Source: Algoriphagus faecimaris (GTDB lineage Bacteria; Bacteroidota; Bacteroidia; Cytophagales; Cyclobacteriaceae). From it: 64,000 nucleotides of DNA. The translations under genes were made by a program, and so were the position numbers. Positions 39,521 through 46,930 of the stretch are shown one piece after another (within the stretch, counting starts at the first letter, position 1; the number at the start of each line of letters is the position of its first letter). Location of the stretch: positions 62,001-126,000 of the forward strand of contig NZ_FNAC01000004.1 in the NCBI RefSeq assembly GCF_900101705.1, read 5' to 3'. A model generated the notes under the pieces. The model saw only the letters and a program-made list of their open reading frames with translations, did no database searches and was not told the DNA's origin.

Positions 39521-40627
39521 ATGCCGCAGAAATCCGCTTTGAAGCAGTTCCAAAAACTTTTTAAAACCAAAAGAAAAAAAAGACCTGCCCATAAAGTGGG
39601 TTTGCCTCCTGCTGCTTTGGTTTTCACCGGAGACCAGAAGCAGGAGCAGGTATTTATCAATTTAATCACCTATGATGAAGCGGAGATTCAGGAGGAGCGA
39701 ATCGAACTTAGAGCCCTTCAAAAACACCTCGATTTACAGAAGAAAGTCATTTGGATTGATGTAGTCGGACTTCATGACATTACCTTGCTGGAGGAGCTTG
39801 GTAAGCTTTTCGGCATCCATAAATTGACCCTTGAAGACATCCTCAGTGTGGAGCAGCGACCTAAAATGGAGGTCTTTGACGAGTATATTTTTGCGACGAT
39901 AAAAATGATACAATGTAATTCTCCAGAATCCCCTATTATGGAGGAGCAGGTGAGCTTTTTGATGGAAAAAAATATTCTGATCACTTTTCAAGAAAAAGAA
40001 GGAGATGTATTTCAGTTTGTCAGAGATAGATTGTTGGATCCCAAAAGGGCCATCCGCCAAAGAGGAACAGACTATTTACTTTATGCATTGCTGGATGCGG
40101 TGATTGATAATTATTTCACGGTGATGGAACATATCGGGGAGCGTATCGAAAACCTAGAGCAGCAAGCCATGCTGGAGCCGGGAAACGAAACACTCAATGC
40201 GCTTTACCTGCAACGAAAAGAAATGATGGACCTGCGTCGTTCAGTCTATCCACTTCGCGAAGTCATCGGCTCTTTTGACAAATATGCTGAGCATAAAATC
40301 TCACCCGAAGTCCGCCCTTTTATCCGGGATTTGTATGAAAATACGATTCAGGTGATCGAGACCATGGAAGTGTTTCGGGATATGTCTTCCGGGGTATTAG
40401 ATCTTTACATGAACAGTCTCTCCAATCGCATGAATAATGTAATGAAAGTATTGACGATCATTTCCACCATTTTTATCCCCTTGAGTTTTGTGGCGGGGGT
40501 ATATGGGATGAATTTTGAATACATGCCCGAACTCACCATGCGCTATGGATATTTTTATGTTTTGGGAGCGATGGGAGTCGCTATTGTGGGAATGTTGGGC
40601 TTTTTCCGATGGAAAAAATGGATTTAA
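39521..40627 (+). CDS. corA: CorA-family magnesium/cobalt transporter
   Basis: I start it at MPQKSALKQFQKLFKTK (39521), four bases after the queG stop; the frame also runs upstream into queG. The long N-terminal cytoplasmic domain is acidic and helical (about 1-300), followed by two membrane helices. The pore motif YGMNFEYMPEL (GMN around residue 328) is intact. At 368 residues it is normal. It imports Mg2+ or Co2+ down the gradient. Its stop overlaps the convergent nadC stop by four bases. Confidence 0.93.
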   Translation: MPQKSALKQFQKLFKTKRKKRPAHKVGLPPAALVFTGDQKQEQVFINLITYDEAEIQEERIELRALQKHLDLQKKVIWIDVVGLHDITLLEELGKLFGIHKLTLEDILSVEQRPKMEVFDEYIFATIKMIQCNSPESPIMEEQVSFLMEKNILITFQEKEGDVFQFVRDRLLDPKRAIRQRGTDYLLYALLDAVIDNYFTVMEHIGERIENLEQQAMLEPGNETLNALYLQRKEMMDLRRSVYPLREVIGSFDKYAEHKISPEVRPFIRDLYENTIQVIETMEVFRDMSSGVLDLYMNSLSNRMNNVMKVLTIISTIFIPLSFVAGVYGMNFEYMPELTMRYGYFYVLGAMGVAIVGMLGFFRWKKWI

Positions 40628-41481
40628 AAGGCTTTGAGACTCATATCTAGCGCCTTTGCCCCATAGGTCAAGGCCCCCATGGAAATAAAGTCCACCCCGC
40701 ATTCAGCGACTTCTGCTAATGTTTCTTCGGTTATCCCCCCTGAGGCTTCGATGCTCATTTTGCCATCGACTAGTGCAACAGCTTGTTTCATGGTGGCATA
40801 ATCCATATTATCCAGCATGATGTAATCCACTCCCCCGACTTCCAAGACTTCCTGCACCTCTTGAAGATTGCGGGTTTCAACCTCGATTTTCAAGTTAAGC
40901 TTGTTTTCAAAAAGATATTTTTGGGTATTTTTCACAGCATCCTGAATACCTCCAGCAAAATCTACATGATTGTCCTTCAACATAATCATATCATACAGTG
41001 CGAAGCGGTGATTGACGCCTCCTCCGATATGTACCGCCCATTTCTCCATCAGCCGGAAATTGGGTGTGGTTTTTCGGGTATCCATTAGCCGGGCTTTTGT
41101 ATGAATGATTTTTTGGGTTAATCGATGTGTGTAAGAAGCAATCCCGCTCATCCGCTGCATGCAATTCAGCACCAATCGCTCTGCTGATAAAATAGATACC
41201 GAAGGACCGGAGACAATCAATGCGATATCTCCATGCTTGATGGACTCCCCGTCTTTTTTTAAGACATCAATTGACAGTCTTTCGTCAAAAGTTTTAAAAA
41301 TTCGCTCCGCCATTTGCACCCCTGCTATGATTCCTTCGCTTTTGATAAGTAATCGGGCTTTCCCCATTTTATCCGAGGGAATAGAGGCCAAAGAAGAGTA
41401 GTCTCCGGGACCAATGTCCTCTGCAATTGCGGCTTGAATAAATTGATCGAGGGATTCTTCTGTCAAATAGGAAGGTTTCAT
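40624..41481 (-). CDS. nadC: Nicotinate-nucleotide pyrophosphorylase (quinolinate phosphoribosyltransferase)
   Basis: NadC turns quinolinate and PRPP into nicotinate mononucleotide in NAD synthesis. The start at MKPSYLTEESL (41481) gives 285 residues; the frame goes on 51 codons further but those residues lie in the DUF4783 region and do not look like the family. Motifs are complete: EDIGPGDYSSLAS, DTRKTTPNFRLMEKWAVHIGG and GGVNHRFALYDMIMLKDNH with active-site Arg, Lys and Asp. It follows the DUF4783 gene by 52 bases. Other nad genes are not nearby. Confidence 0.95.
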   Translation of the reverse strand: MKPSYLTEESLDQFIQAAIAEDIGPGDYSSLASIPSDKMGKARLLIKSEGIIAGVQMAERIFKTFDERLSIDVLKKDGESIKHGDIALIVSGPSVSILSAERLVLNCMQRMSGIASYTHRLTQKIIHTKARLMDTRKTTPNFRLMEKWAVHIGGGVNHRFALYDMIMLKDNHVDFAGGIQDAVKNTQKYLFENKLNLKIEVETRNLQEVQEVLEVGGVDYIMLDNMDYATMKQAVALVDGKMSIEASGGITEETLAEVAECGVDFISMGALTYGAKALDMSLKAF

Positions 41482-41533
41482 CCTGCAAAAATAGGGAATG
41501 CAGACAGGAACAGGATTCTTTTTTTGAAAATAC

Positions 41534-41929
41534 TCAGACTTTAACGAATCCCAAACTATAAACTCTTGGGGTATTGTCCTGCTGATTGATTTTGATGAAA
41601 ACTTTGTAAACGGCCTGACCACTTTGGTAATCACCGATATAGGAACTCAGGCTTGGGTTGTTTTCACTACGAAATACCAAGGAAAAATGGAGGGGAGGGT
41701 TTTTCTTAAAAAAATCCTTGAGGACCAGTTCCGCTTGGTTTTTAGAGTAATCACCCTTTTGCCCATTAATATTCAGCGAAATACTAGTATCCAAATACCG
41801 AGAAAGGTCACTGCTCGAGCCACTGTCTATGGCCAATATAATAGGGTCAATCGTATCCTTAGTCGCTGGCTCGACGGTAAAAACATGCATAAAGAGCATG
41901 AAAGACAATATGAAATTAAAAACCAACAT
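41534..41929 (-). CDS. DUF4783 family secreted protein
   Basis: The 131-residue protein starts with a hydrophobic signal-like stretch (MLVFNFILSFMLFMHVFTV) and continues with DLSRYLDTSISLNINGQKGDYSKNQAELVLKDFF and FRSENNPSLSSYIGDYQSG, the pattern of DUF4783, a small NTF2-like fold restricted to Bacteroidota. It is probably periplasmic. It lies 52 bases upstream of nadC on the same strand, an association I recall from related genomes. Function is unknown. Confidence 0.85.
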   Translation of the reverse strand: MLVFNFILSFMLFMHVFTVEPATKDTIDPIILAIDSGSSSDLSRYLDTSISLNINGQKGDYSKNQAELVLKDFFKKNPPLHFSLVFRSENNPSLSSYIGDYQSGQAVYKVFIKINQQDNTPRVYSLGFVKV

Positions 41930-42040
41930 CGGGCTGGTTTTGGCAAATACTAAGCCAAATTTTATGTTTTCAAATGCATTTTTGGCTTATTTTTGATTTT
42001 CTCAAAAATTCCATCCAAGCGGGATTGCATGGAAAAGTAA

Positions 42041-42048
42041 TATATTTG
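42041..42048 (+). promoter_or_regulatory. -7 box four bases before gpmI ATG (possible leaderless start)
   Basis: TATATTTG matches TAnnTTTG exactly and is followed by CGAC and then the ATG at 42053. The nearest TTG (42025-42027) is only 13 bases upstream, too close for a standard -33 element. Confidence 0.4.
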
Positions 42049-42052
42049 CGAC

Positions 42053-43576
42053 ATGGATAAGAAAGTACTTTTAATGATTTTAGATGGCTGGGGTCTTGCC
42101 ACCAACCCAGCTGTATCAGCTATTGACAAAGCTAAAACGCCGTTTATTGACAGTTTGTATGGCAAATATCCACATGCTAAGCTGGATGCTTCAGGGTTGG
42201 CGGTAGGTCTTCCCGAAGGGCAGATGGGCAATTCCGAAGTGGGCCATATGAATATTGGCGCCGGTAGGGTTGTTTACCAAGATCTGGTCAAAATCAATCT
42301 GGCAGTCAAAAATGGGGAACTCAATGAGCATCCTGTTTTGAAAGAAGGCTTTGCCAAAGCCAAGGAAAGTAAGAAGAAGGTACATTTCATAGGATTGGTT
42401 TCTGATGGAGGTGTACATGCCCATATTAATCACCTTAAGGGACTTTGCGATGCAGCTAAGTTTCATGGCTTAGAAAATGTCTATATCCATGCCTTCATGG
42501 ATGGAAGAGATACCGATCCCAAAGGGGGAGTACACTACTTGGAAGATCTACAAAATCACCTGAAAACCTCCGTTGGACAAATCGCATCCGTAGTAGGAAG
42601 ATACTATGCCATGGATCGAGATAATCGCTGGGAACGTGTCAAACTTGCATACGATGCCCTAGTAAATGGTGAAGGAGAAAAGTCAAAAAATCTCTTGATG
42701 GCCATCAAAAAGTCCTATGATAACAATGTCACTGACGAATTTATCCGTCCTATCATCCATGTAGGTGCTGATAACAAACCTATCGCGACTATTCAGGAAG
42801 GCGATTTGGTTATTTGCTTCAATTTCAGAACTGACAGAGGCAGGGAAATCACTCAAGTGCTAACACAGCGTGATTTTGAAGACTACAATATGAAGAAATT
42901 GTCGCTTGAGTATATCACATTTACCAATTACGACGAGACATTCAAAGGTGTAAAAGTACTATTTGAAAAAGATAATCTCCACAATACCCTAGGAGAGGTA
43001 CTCGAGCGTGCCAATAAGAAGCAAATTCGAATAGCCGAGACTGAAAAATACCCTCATGTGACTTTTTTCTTTTCCGGAGGGAGAGAAAGAGAGTTTGAGG
43101 GAGAAACCCGGATTCTATGCCCATCACCGAAGGTGGCCACTTACGACCTAAAACCTGAAATGAGTGCTTTTGAAATAGCAGTAAAAATCAACTCCGAATT
43201 GAAAAGAAAGTCTGCTGATTTCATCTGTCTCAATTTTGCAAATGCAGACATGGTGGGTCATACGGGGGATTTTGACGCTGCAGTCAAAGCCTGTGAGGCA
43301 GTAGATAAATGTGCTGAAAATGTAATCGGTACCGCACTCGAAAACGACTACACTATCATCGTCATCGCTGACCATGGCAACAGTGATATGATGATCAACG
43401 AAGATGGTACGCCCAACACCGCACATACCACCAATTTGGTGCCTTGTATCATGGTGGATAAGCAGGATCAATTGACCATTAAAGACGGAAAACTAGGGGA
43501 TTTGGCACCCACCATCTTGAAATTAATGGGTATTGGAATCCCAGAAGATATGACAGGTGAAATACTATTGAGTTAA
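42053..43576 (+). CDS. gpmI: 2,3-bisphosphoglycerate-independent phosphoglycerate mutase
   Basis: GpmI interconverts 3- and 2-phosphoglycerate in glycolysis using two manganese ions. The alkaline-phosphatase fold is clear: LLMILDGWG with a metal aspartate, the phospho-serine region GQMGNSEVGHMNIGAGRVV (Ser61), the phosphatase-like inserts HAFMDGRDTDPK and DRDNRWERV, and the late metal motifs NFANADMVGHTGD and IADHGNSD. Length 507 is normal. Its stop overlaps the next start as TAATG, so translation is probably coupled. Confidence 0.97.
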   Translation: MDKKVLLMILDGWGLATNPAVSAIDKAKTPFIDSLYGKYPHAKLDASGLAVGLPEGQMGNSEVGHMNIGAGRVVYQDLVKINLAVKNGELNEHPVLKEGFAKAKESKKKVHFIGLVSDGGVHAHINHLKGLCDAAKFHGLENVYIHAFMDGRDTDPKGGVHYLEDLQNHLKTSVGQIASVVGRYYAMDRDNRWERVKLAYDALVNGEGEKSKNLLMAIKKSYDNNVTDEFIRPIIHVGADNKPIATIQEGDLVICFNFRTDRGREITQVLTQRDFEDYNMKKLSLEYITFTNYDETFKGVKVLFEKDNLHNTLGEVLERANKKQIRIAETEKYPHVTFFFSGGREREFEGETRILCPSPKVATYDLKPEMSAFEIAVKINSELKRKSADFICLNFANADMVGHTGDFDAAVKACEAVDKCAENVIGTALENDYTIIVIADHGNSDMMINEDGTPNTAHTTNLVPCIMVDKQDQLTIKDGKLGDLAPTILKLMGIGIPEDMTGEILLS

Positions 43577-44142
43577 TGGCTAGTCATCGATTAATCTTAT
43601 TATTTCTTGTTTTCAGTATTCTTGTTTCCTGTGAAAATGCACCTGGAATCTCCAGTCCAAGTGACTTAGAAGTTTTGCCTTATTATGATATGAAGGGGCT
43701 TCTCGAGCAGGAAATAGAAAAACTAGAGGGGGTAAAAGTCACCAAAACCACTCGTGTCAATGGAGAAATTAATAAGACTGAGGTCAACTTGACCCGGGAG
43801 CAATGGAAGGATGAATTTGACGCTTTTTTCCGGGCGGATATCAATCGCTCTTCTTATCTCAACTCCTACACCACCGAAGTGGATCGCGATATTTTGATTC
43901 ACCGTCTCAAACCGGAAGAAAAGTCTGCTATAAAAGAGATTCAGGTGCGTATAGTGGACGATAGACCAGTTTGGATTAGCTTCAAAACAGCGAAGGAGAG
44001 TCCATTCTACACCTCTTATACCAATGGCGCTGTCTATTTCAACAACCGAAACAAGACCATCGACCACTACTCCATAGAAAGCACTCAGAAGATTTGGTTT
44101 CTCAAAGCCAACAATATGAAGATTCAAGGAGTGATCAAATAA
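43576..44142 (+). CDS. Predicted lipoprotein, 188 residues
   Basis: The protein has a lipoprotein signal peptide ending SILVSC (cysteine 19). The mature part is mixed alpha-beta, with KMKGLLEQEIEKLEG-like helix near 38-55 and strands such as KVTKTTRVNGEINKTEVNL and AIKEIQVRIVDDRPVWISF. It resembles conserved hypothetical lipoproteins of Cytophagales that sit after gpmI. The one-base overlap with gpmI (TAATG) means the two are made together. It may be outer- or inner-membrane anchored; function is not known. Confidence 0.8.
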   Translation: MASHRLILLFLVFSILVSCENAPGISSPSDLEVLPYYDMKGLLEQEIEKLEGVKVTKTTRVNGEINKTEVNLTREQWKDEFDAFFRADINRSSYLNSYTTEVDRDILIHRLKPEEKSAIKEIQVRIVDDRPVWISFKTAKESPFYTSYTNGAVYFNNRNKTIDHYSIESTQKIWFLKANNMKIQGVIK

Positions 44143-44157
44143 GCCTGTATCTCCAAT

Positions 44158-44197
44158 AAAAATCCCTGTCAAAATAAAATTTGACAGGGATTTTTTT
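44158..44197. terminator. Two-way intrinsic terminator between lipoprotein and amidase genes
   Basis: AAAAATCCCTGTCAAA (44158-44173) pairs perfectly with TTTGACAGGGATTTTT (44180-44195), a 16-base stem with a six-base loop, with T runs on both strands. Confidence 0.8.
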
Positions 44198-44211
44198 AAT
44201 TAGGTGAAGTA

Positions 44212-45888
44212 TTATTTATCAAACATCGGAGGTCTTTTGGCCTGCCAATCTGTATTTTTTTGAATAAAGTCTCCTAAAAGAAGAAGTTTATTCTCTTCGA
44301 AGAGATTTCCGAGTAAGGTGATGGAAGTAGGGCTGCCGTTGCTTGCAAAGCCATTGGGCATGCAGAGTGCAGGGTGGCCAGTGAGGTTGGTAATTTGAAG
44401 CTGCTGACCTGCATAGCTAGGAGTCACGATGACGTCATAATCCTTCATTAATTTATTCATTTCCTCAATTAAAATCGTCCGCTGACGACTTAAGTTGACG
44501 TATTCTACGGCAGGAATAAATCGAGCTGCACGAAATAAATTAGGCCAGGCATTTCGTCCTTGAGCTACTAGCTGATCATCCCAACCCAATCGGGTGAGCT
44601 CGTCAAATGCAGCCGCTCCCTCTACCATCAACATCATTACAATTGGTCCTGCTGAGATGGAGGTCTTCAATTCCAAAGGATGTAATTCTATCCCTAAGGA
44701 TTGAAGCGTAGAGATGACATTTTTATCATTTTCAGAAACGCGCTCTCCTTCGAAAAAGGATTTGAAATATCCTACTTTCAAGGATTTTGGATCTTTTTTG
44801 GCATCAAAATTAAAGGCCGCTTCGATAGAGCTAGCATCTTTTTCATCTTTGCCATTGATCACTGATAGGACGATGGCATTATCCAAAGCCGAGCGAGAGA
44901 TCGGACCAATTTTGTCCATAGACCAGCTCAATGCCATGGCCCCATGCTTGCTCACTCGCCCATAAGTAGGACGTAGGCCCGTCACTCCATTTCTTGTGGA
45001 GGGTGAAACGATGGATCCGAGGGTTTCGGTTCCTATGGCAAAAGGCACCAAACCTGCGGAAACAGCCGAAGCCGAACCTGCGGAAGAACCACTAGAACCC
45101 TGCTCCAGATTCCAAGGATTTTTGGTCACTCCTCCGTACCATACATCTCCCATGGCTAAAGCTCCAAGAGTAAACTTGCCTACCAAAACCGCTCCTGCGT
45201 CATCTAATTGCGTGACGATTTGAGCCGTTTCGTCGATTTCTTGATCCTTATAGGGCATCGCTCCCCAGGTGGTCTTGGTGCCTTTTACTGCCAACAAATC
45301 CTTGATCCCATATGGGATGCCATGAAGTGGTCCTCTATAGCGTCCTGAAGCCAATTCTGCATCCATCAATCTCGCTTTTTCTAAAGCCTCTTTTTCCATC
45401 AGTGTGATTAGAGCCTGGAGTGTATCAGAGTAGGTTTTGATCCGGTCAAGATAGATCTGCGTCAATCGCTCAGAACTGAGTTTTCGGCTTTTGATCCATC
45501 CCGCAAGCTGGTGGACAGGGGAATACGCAATATCTGCCTCACGAGTAGGGAGAGGGATGGATTCCGATATTCCAAAATCCAGGGGGCTTTGTCTCAGCTC
45601 CGGCTGGAAACCTCTGGGAAGAGGGTTGAATACCAAAGCAGGCGACACCGAATTATCCAACTGGACTTTTCTTGAATTTTCGATGTTATTCAATTGGTTT
45701 TTAAGGGTATTGATCATGCTGTCCTTTTCGGCAGGATTAAAAGACAAACCGATTAGGTCGGAGGCACCATCGATGGAGGCGGGGGTGATTTCTCCGTTCA
45801 TTTTCCCCAAACTAAAACCCAAAGCAATGCAAGAGGCTGCTCCAAGGGCAAATAAGGTCATGGAGCGTAGGTGATTTTTTCTTTCCAT
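44212..45888 (-). CDS. Exported amidase-signature enzyme
   Basis: The start at MERKNHLRSMTLFALGAA (45888) gives a basic and hydrophobic N-terminus, so the enzyme is likely anchored or exported. A 100-residue region precedes the amidase domain. The catalytic triad of the amidase signature family is visible: Lys196 in GIPYGIKDLLAVKG, cis-serine about Ser266 in EQGSSGSSAGSA, and nucleophile Ser292 in GTETLGSIVSPS. It hydrolyses an amide, possibly a peptide amide or an acylamide; it is unlike GatA in having an exported N-terminus. Length is 558. Confidence 0.88.
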   Translation of the reverse strand: MERKNHLRSMTLFALGAASCIALGFSLGKMNGEITPASIDGASDLIGLSFNPAEKDSMINTLKNQLNNIENSRKVQLDNSVSPALVFNPLPRGFQPELRQSPLDFGISESIPLPTREADIAYSPVHQLAGWIKSRKLSSERLTQIYLDRIKTYSDTLQALITLMEKEALEKARLMDAELASGRYRGPLHGIPYGIKDLLAVKGTKTTWGAMPYKDQEIDETAQIVTQLDDAGAVLVGKFTLGALAMGDVWYGGVTKNPWNLEQGSSGSSAGSASAVSAGLVPFAIGTETLGSIVSPSTRNGVTGLRPTYGRVSKHGAMALSWSMDKIGPISRSALDNAIVLSVINGKDEKDASSIEAAFNFDAKKDPKSLKVGYFKSFFEGERVSENDKNVISTLQSLGIELHPLELKTSISAGPIVMMLMVEGAAAFDELTRLGWDDQLVAQGRNAWPNLFRAARFIPAVEYVNLSRQRTILIEEMNKLMKDYDVIVTPSYAGQQLQITNLTGHPALCMPNGFASNGSPTSITLLGNLFEENKLLLLGDFIQKNTDWQAKRPPMFDK

Positions 45889-45962
45889 AGTATAGTTTTG
45901 TATTATGCACAAACATGCAAGCACCGAAGGTGTTTAATTAGCTTAAAAAAATCAAACCGTCC

Positions 45963-46409
45963 ATGGATCAAAAACCTGACTTCCCCATTTTCCCTATGTA
46001 CTTCCGCGGATTATTGCTTTTGACGGGAATGTACACCATCGCTTGGTCGGCATTTTTCAGATGGTTTGGAGATCCGCTACTACTTTGGCTTTCCATGGAT
46101 GCGGAGTTGATTTCTGGATTGCCGGCCCATTGGTACGGAGCTTTGGGGCTTTTGATAGGGTTTTTGATTTTTGTTTCGGCCTTTTATCCCGTCTCTTGGG
46201 TCTATTTGATTATCGCGGGGATTGCGGGAAAAATTATTTTAGCCATTTGGTTTGGACTGGGCTTTTTACCCGACTTAGGCTGGAATAAGCGTACTGGTTT
46301 TCATTTGATTTTCAATGAAATTCTATGGTTGATTCCATTGATTGTCGTATTTCTCAGGGGGCTTCAGGTGAAAGCTTACTTAAATAAAAATGAACTGGAA
46401 GAAGGATGA
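45963..46409 (+). CDS. Conserved hypothetical membrane protein, 148 residues
   Basis: Four hydrophobic helices (about residues 14-33, 52-74, 76-98 and 117-134) make up most of the protein. Trp and Phe residues are frequent at the membrane ends (AWSAFFRWFG, GWNKRTGFHLIF). It resembles small integral membrane proteins of unknown function in Bacteroidota. It diverges from the amidase gene with a 74-base gap and shares a terminator region with the next gene. Confidence 0.75.
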   Translation: MDQKPDFPIFPMYFRGLLLLTGMYTIAWSAFFRWFGDPLLLWLSMDAELISGLPAHWYGALGLLIGFLIFVSAFYPVSWVYLIIAGIAGKIILAIWFGLGFLPDLGWNKRTGFHLIFNEILWLIPLIVVFLRGLQVKAYLNKNELEEG

Positions 46410-46412
46410 GTT

Positions 46413-46448
46413 ATAAAAAAAAGCAAGCCGGGAATTTCGGCTTGCCTT
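46413..46448 (-). terminator. Intrinsic terminator of the 102-residue gene
   Basis: GCAAGCCG (46423-46430) pairs with CGGCTTGC (46438-46445), extended by A-T pairs, and on the minus strand is followed by TTTTTTTT. It may also stop transcription of the plus-strand gene that ends at 46409. Confidence 0.75.
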
Positions 46449-46472
46449 AAAATAACAAAAGGAGATTTATAA

Positions 46473-46781
46473 TTAAAGAATCAGAATGAGCAAAAGGATG
46501 ATGATAATAGCACCTGTGGAAATATAAATTCCATTGTTGTTTGCCTTTGCTTCAGCTTTTAAAGTCTTTAATTCTGCACGGATTTCCTTTTTTTCAACAC
46601 GTGACATTTCGGAAAAATCCATCGCACGGATTTCCTCCACACGATTTTCGATTCTTTCTAGCGCTTCGACTTGCTCAGGAGTCAATTCTTCTTTCTTCGA
46701 ATCTTTACCGGTTCCATCAGGAGCGGCTAGAAGAAACTGAGAGGAAAGGAATAGAGCTGCAATAAAAAACAGTTTTTTCAT
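46473..46781 (-). CDS. Small exported protein with coiled coil and C-terminal membrane anchor
   Basis: The start at MKKLFFIAALFLSSQFLLA (46781) gives a normal signal peptide; the frame extends to 46832 without merit. After it comes a charged helical region (about 30-80: TPEQVEALERIENRVEEIRA, KEIRAELKTLKAEAKANN) and a single C-terminal membrane helix (GAIIIILLLILIL). The coiled-coil lies in the periplasm, anchored at the end. Similar 100-residue proteins are common in Bacteroidota; function unknown. Confidence 0.75.
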   Translation of the reverse strand: MKKLFFIAALFLSSQFLLAAPDGTGKDSKKEELTPEQVEALERIENRVEEIRAMDFSEMSRVEKKEIRAELKTLKAEAKANNNGIYISTGAIIIILLLILIL

Positions 46782-46852
46782 AGATGTGTGAATTTTGGTT
46801 GTTAAGTCAACTTCTGTCAAATAAGAAGCCAAAAGCCCATTCCATCAGAAAA

Positions 46853-46887
46853 TTTGAGATGGTGGACGGGGATTTTTTGTAACTTAG
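46853..46887 (+). promoter_or_regulatory. Candidate promoter of polA
   Basis: TTTG (46853-46856) and TAACTTAG (46880-46887, one base off TAnnTTTG) are 23 bases apart, giving a leader of about 40 bases. Confidence 0.25.
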
Positions 46888-46930
46888 TCGCCTTCATTTG
46901 ACTTGTATAAGTTAAGAAAATCCCTCGATA

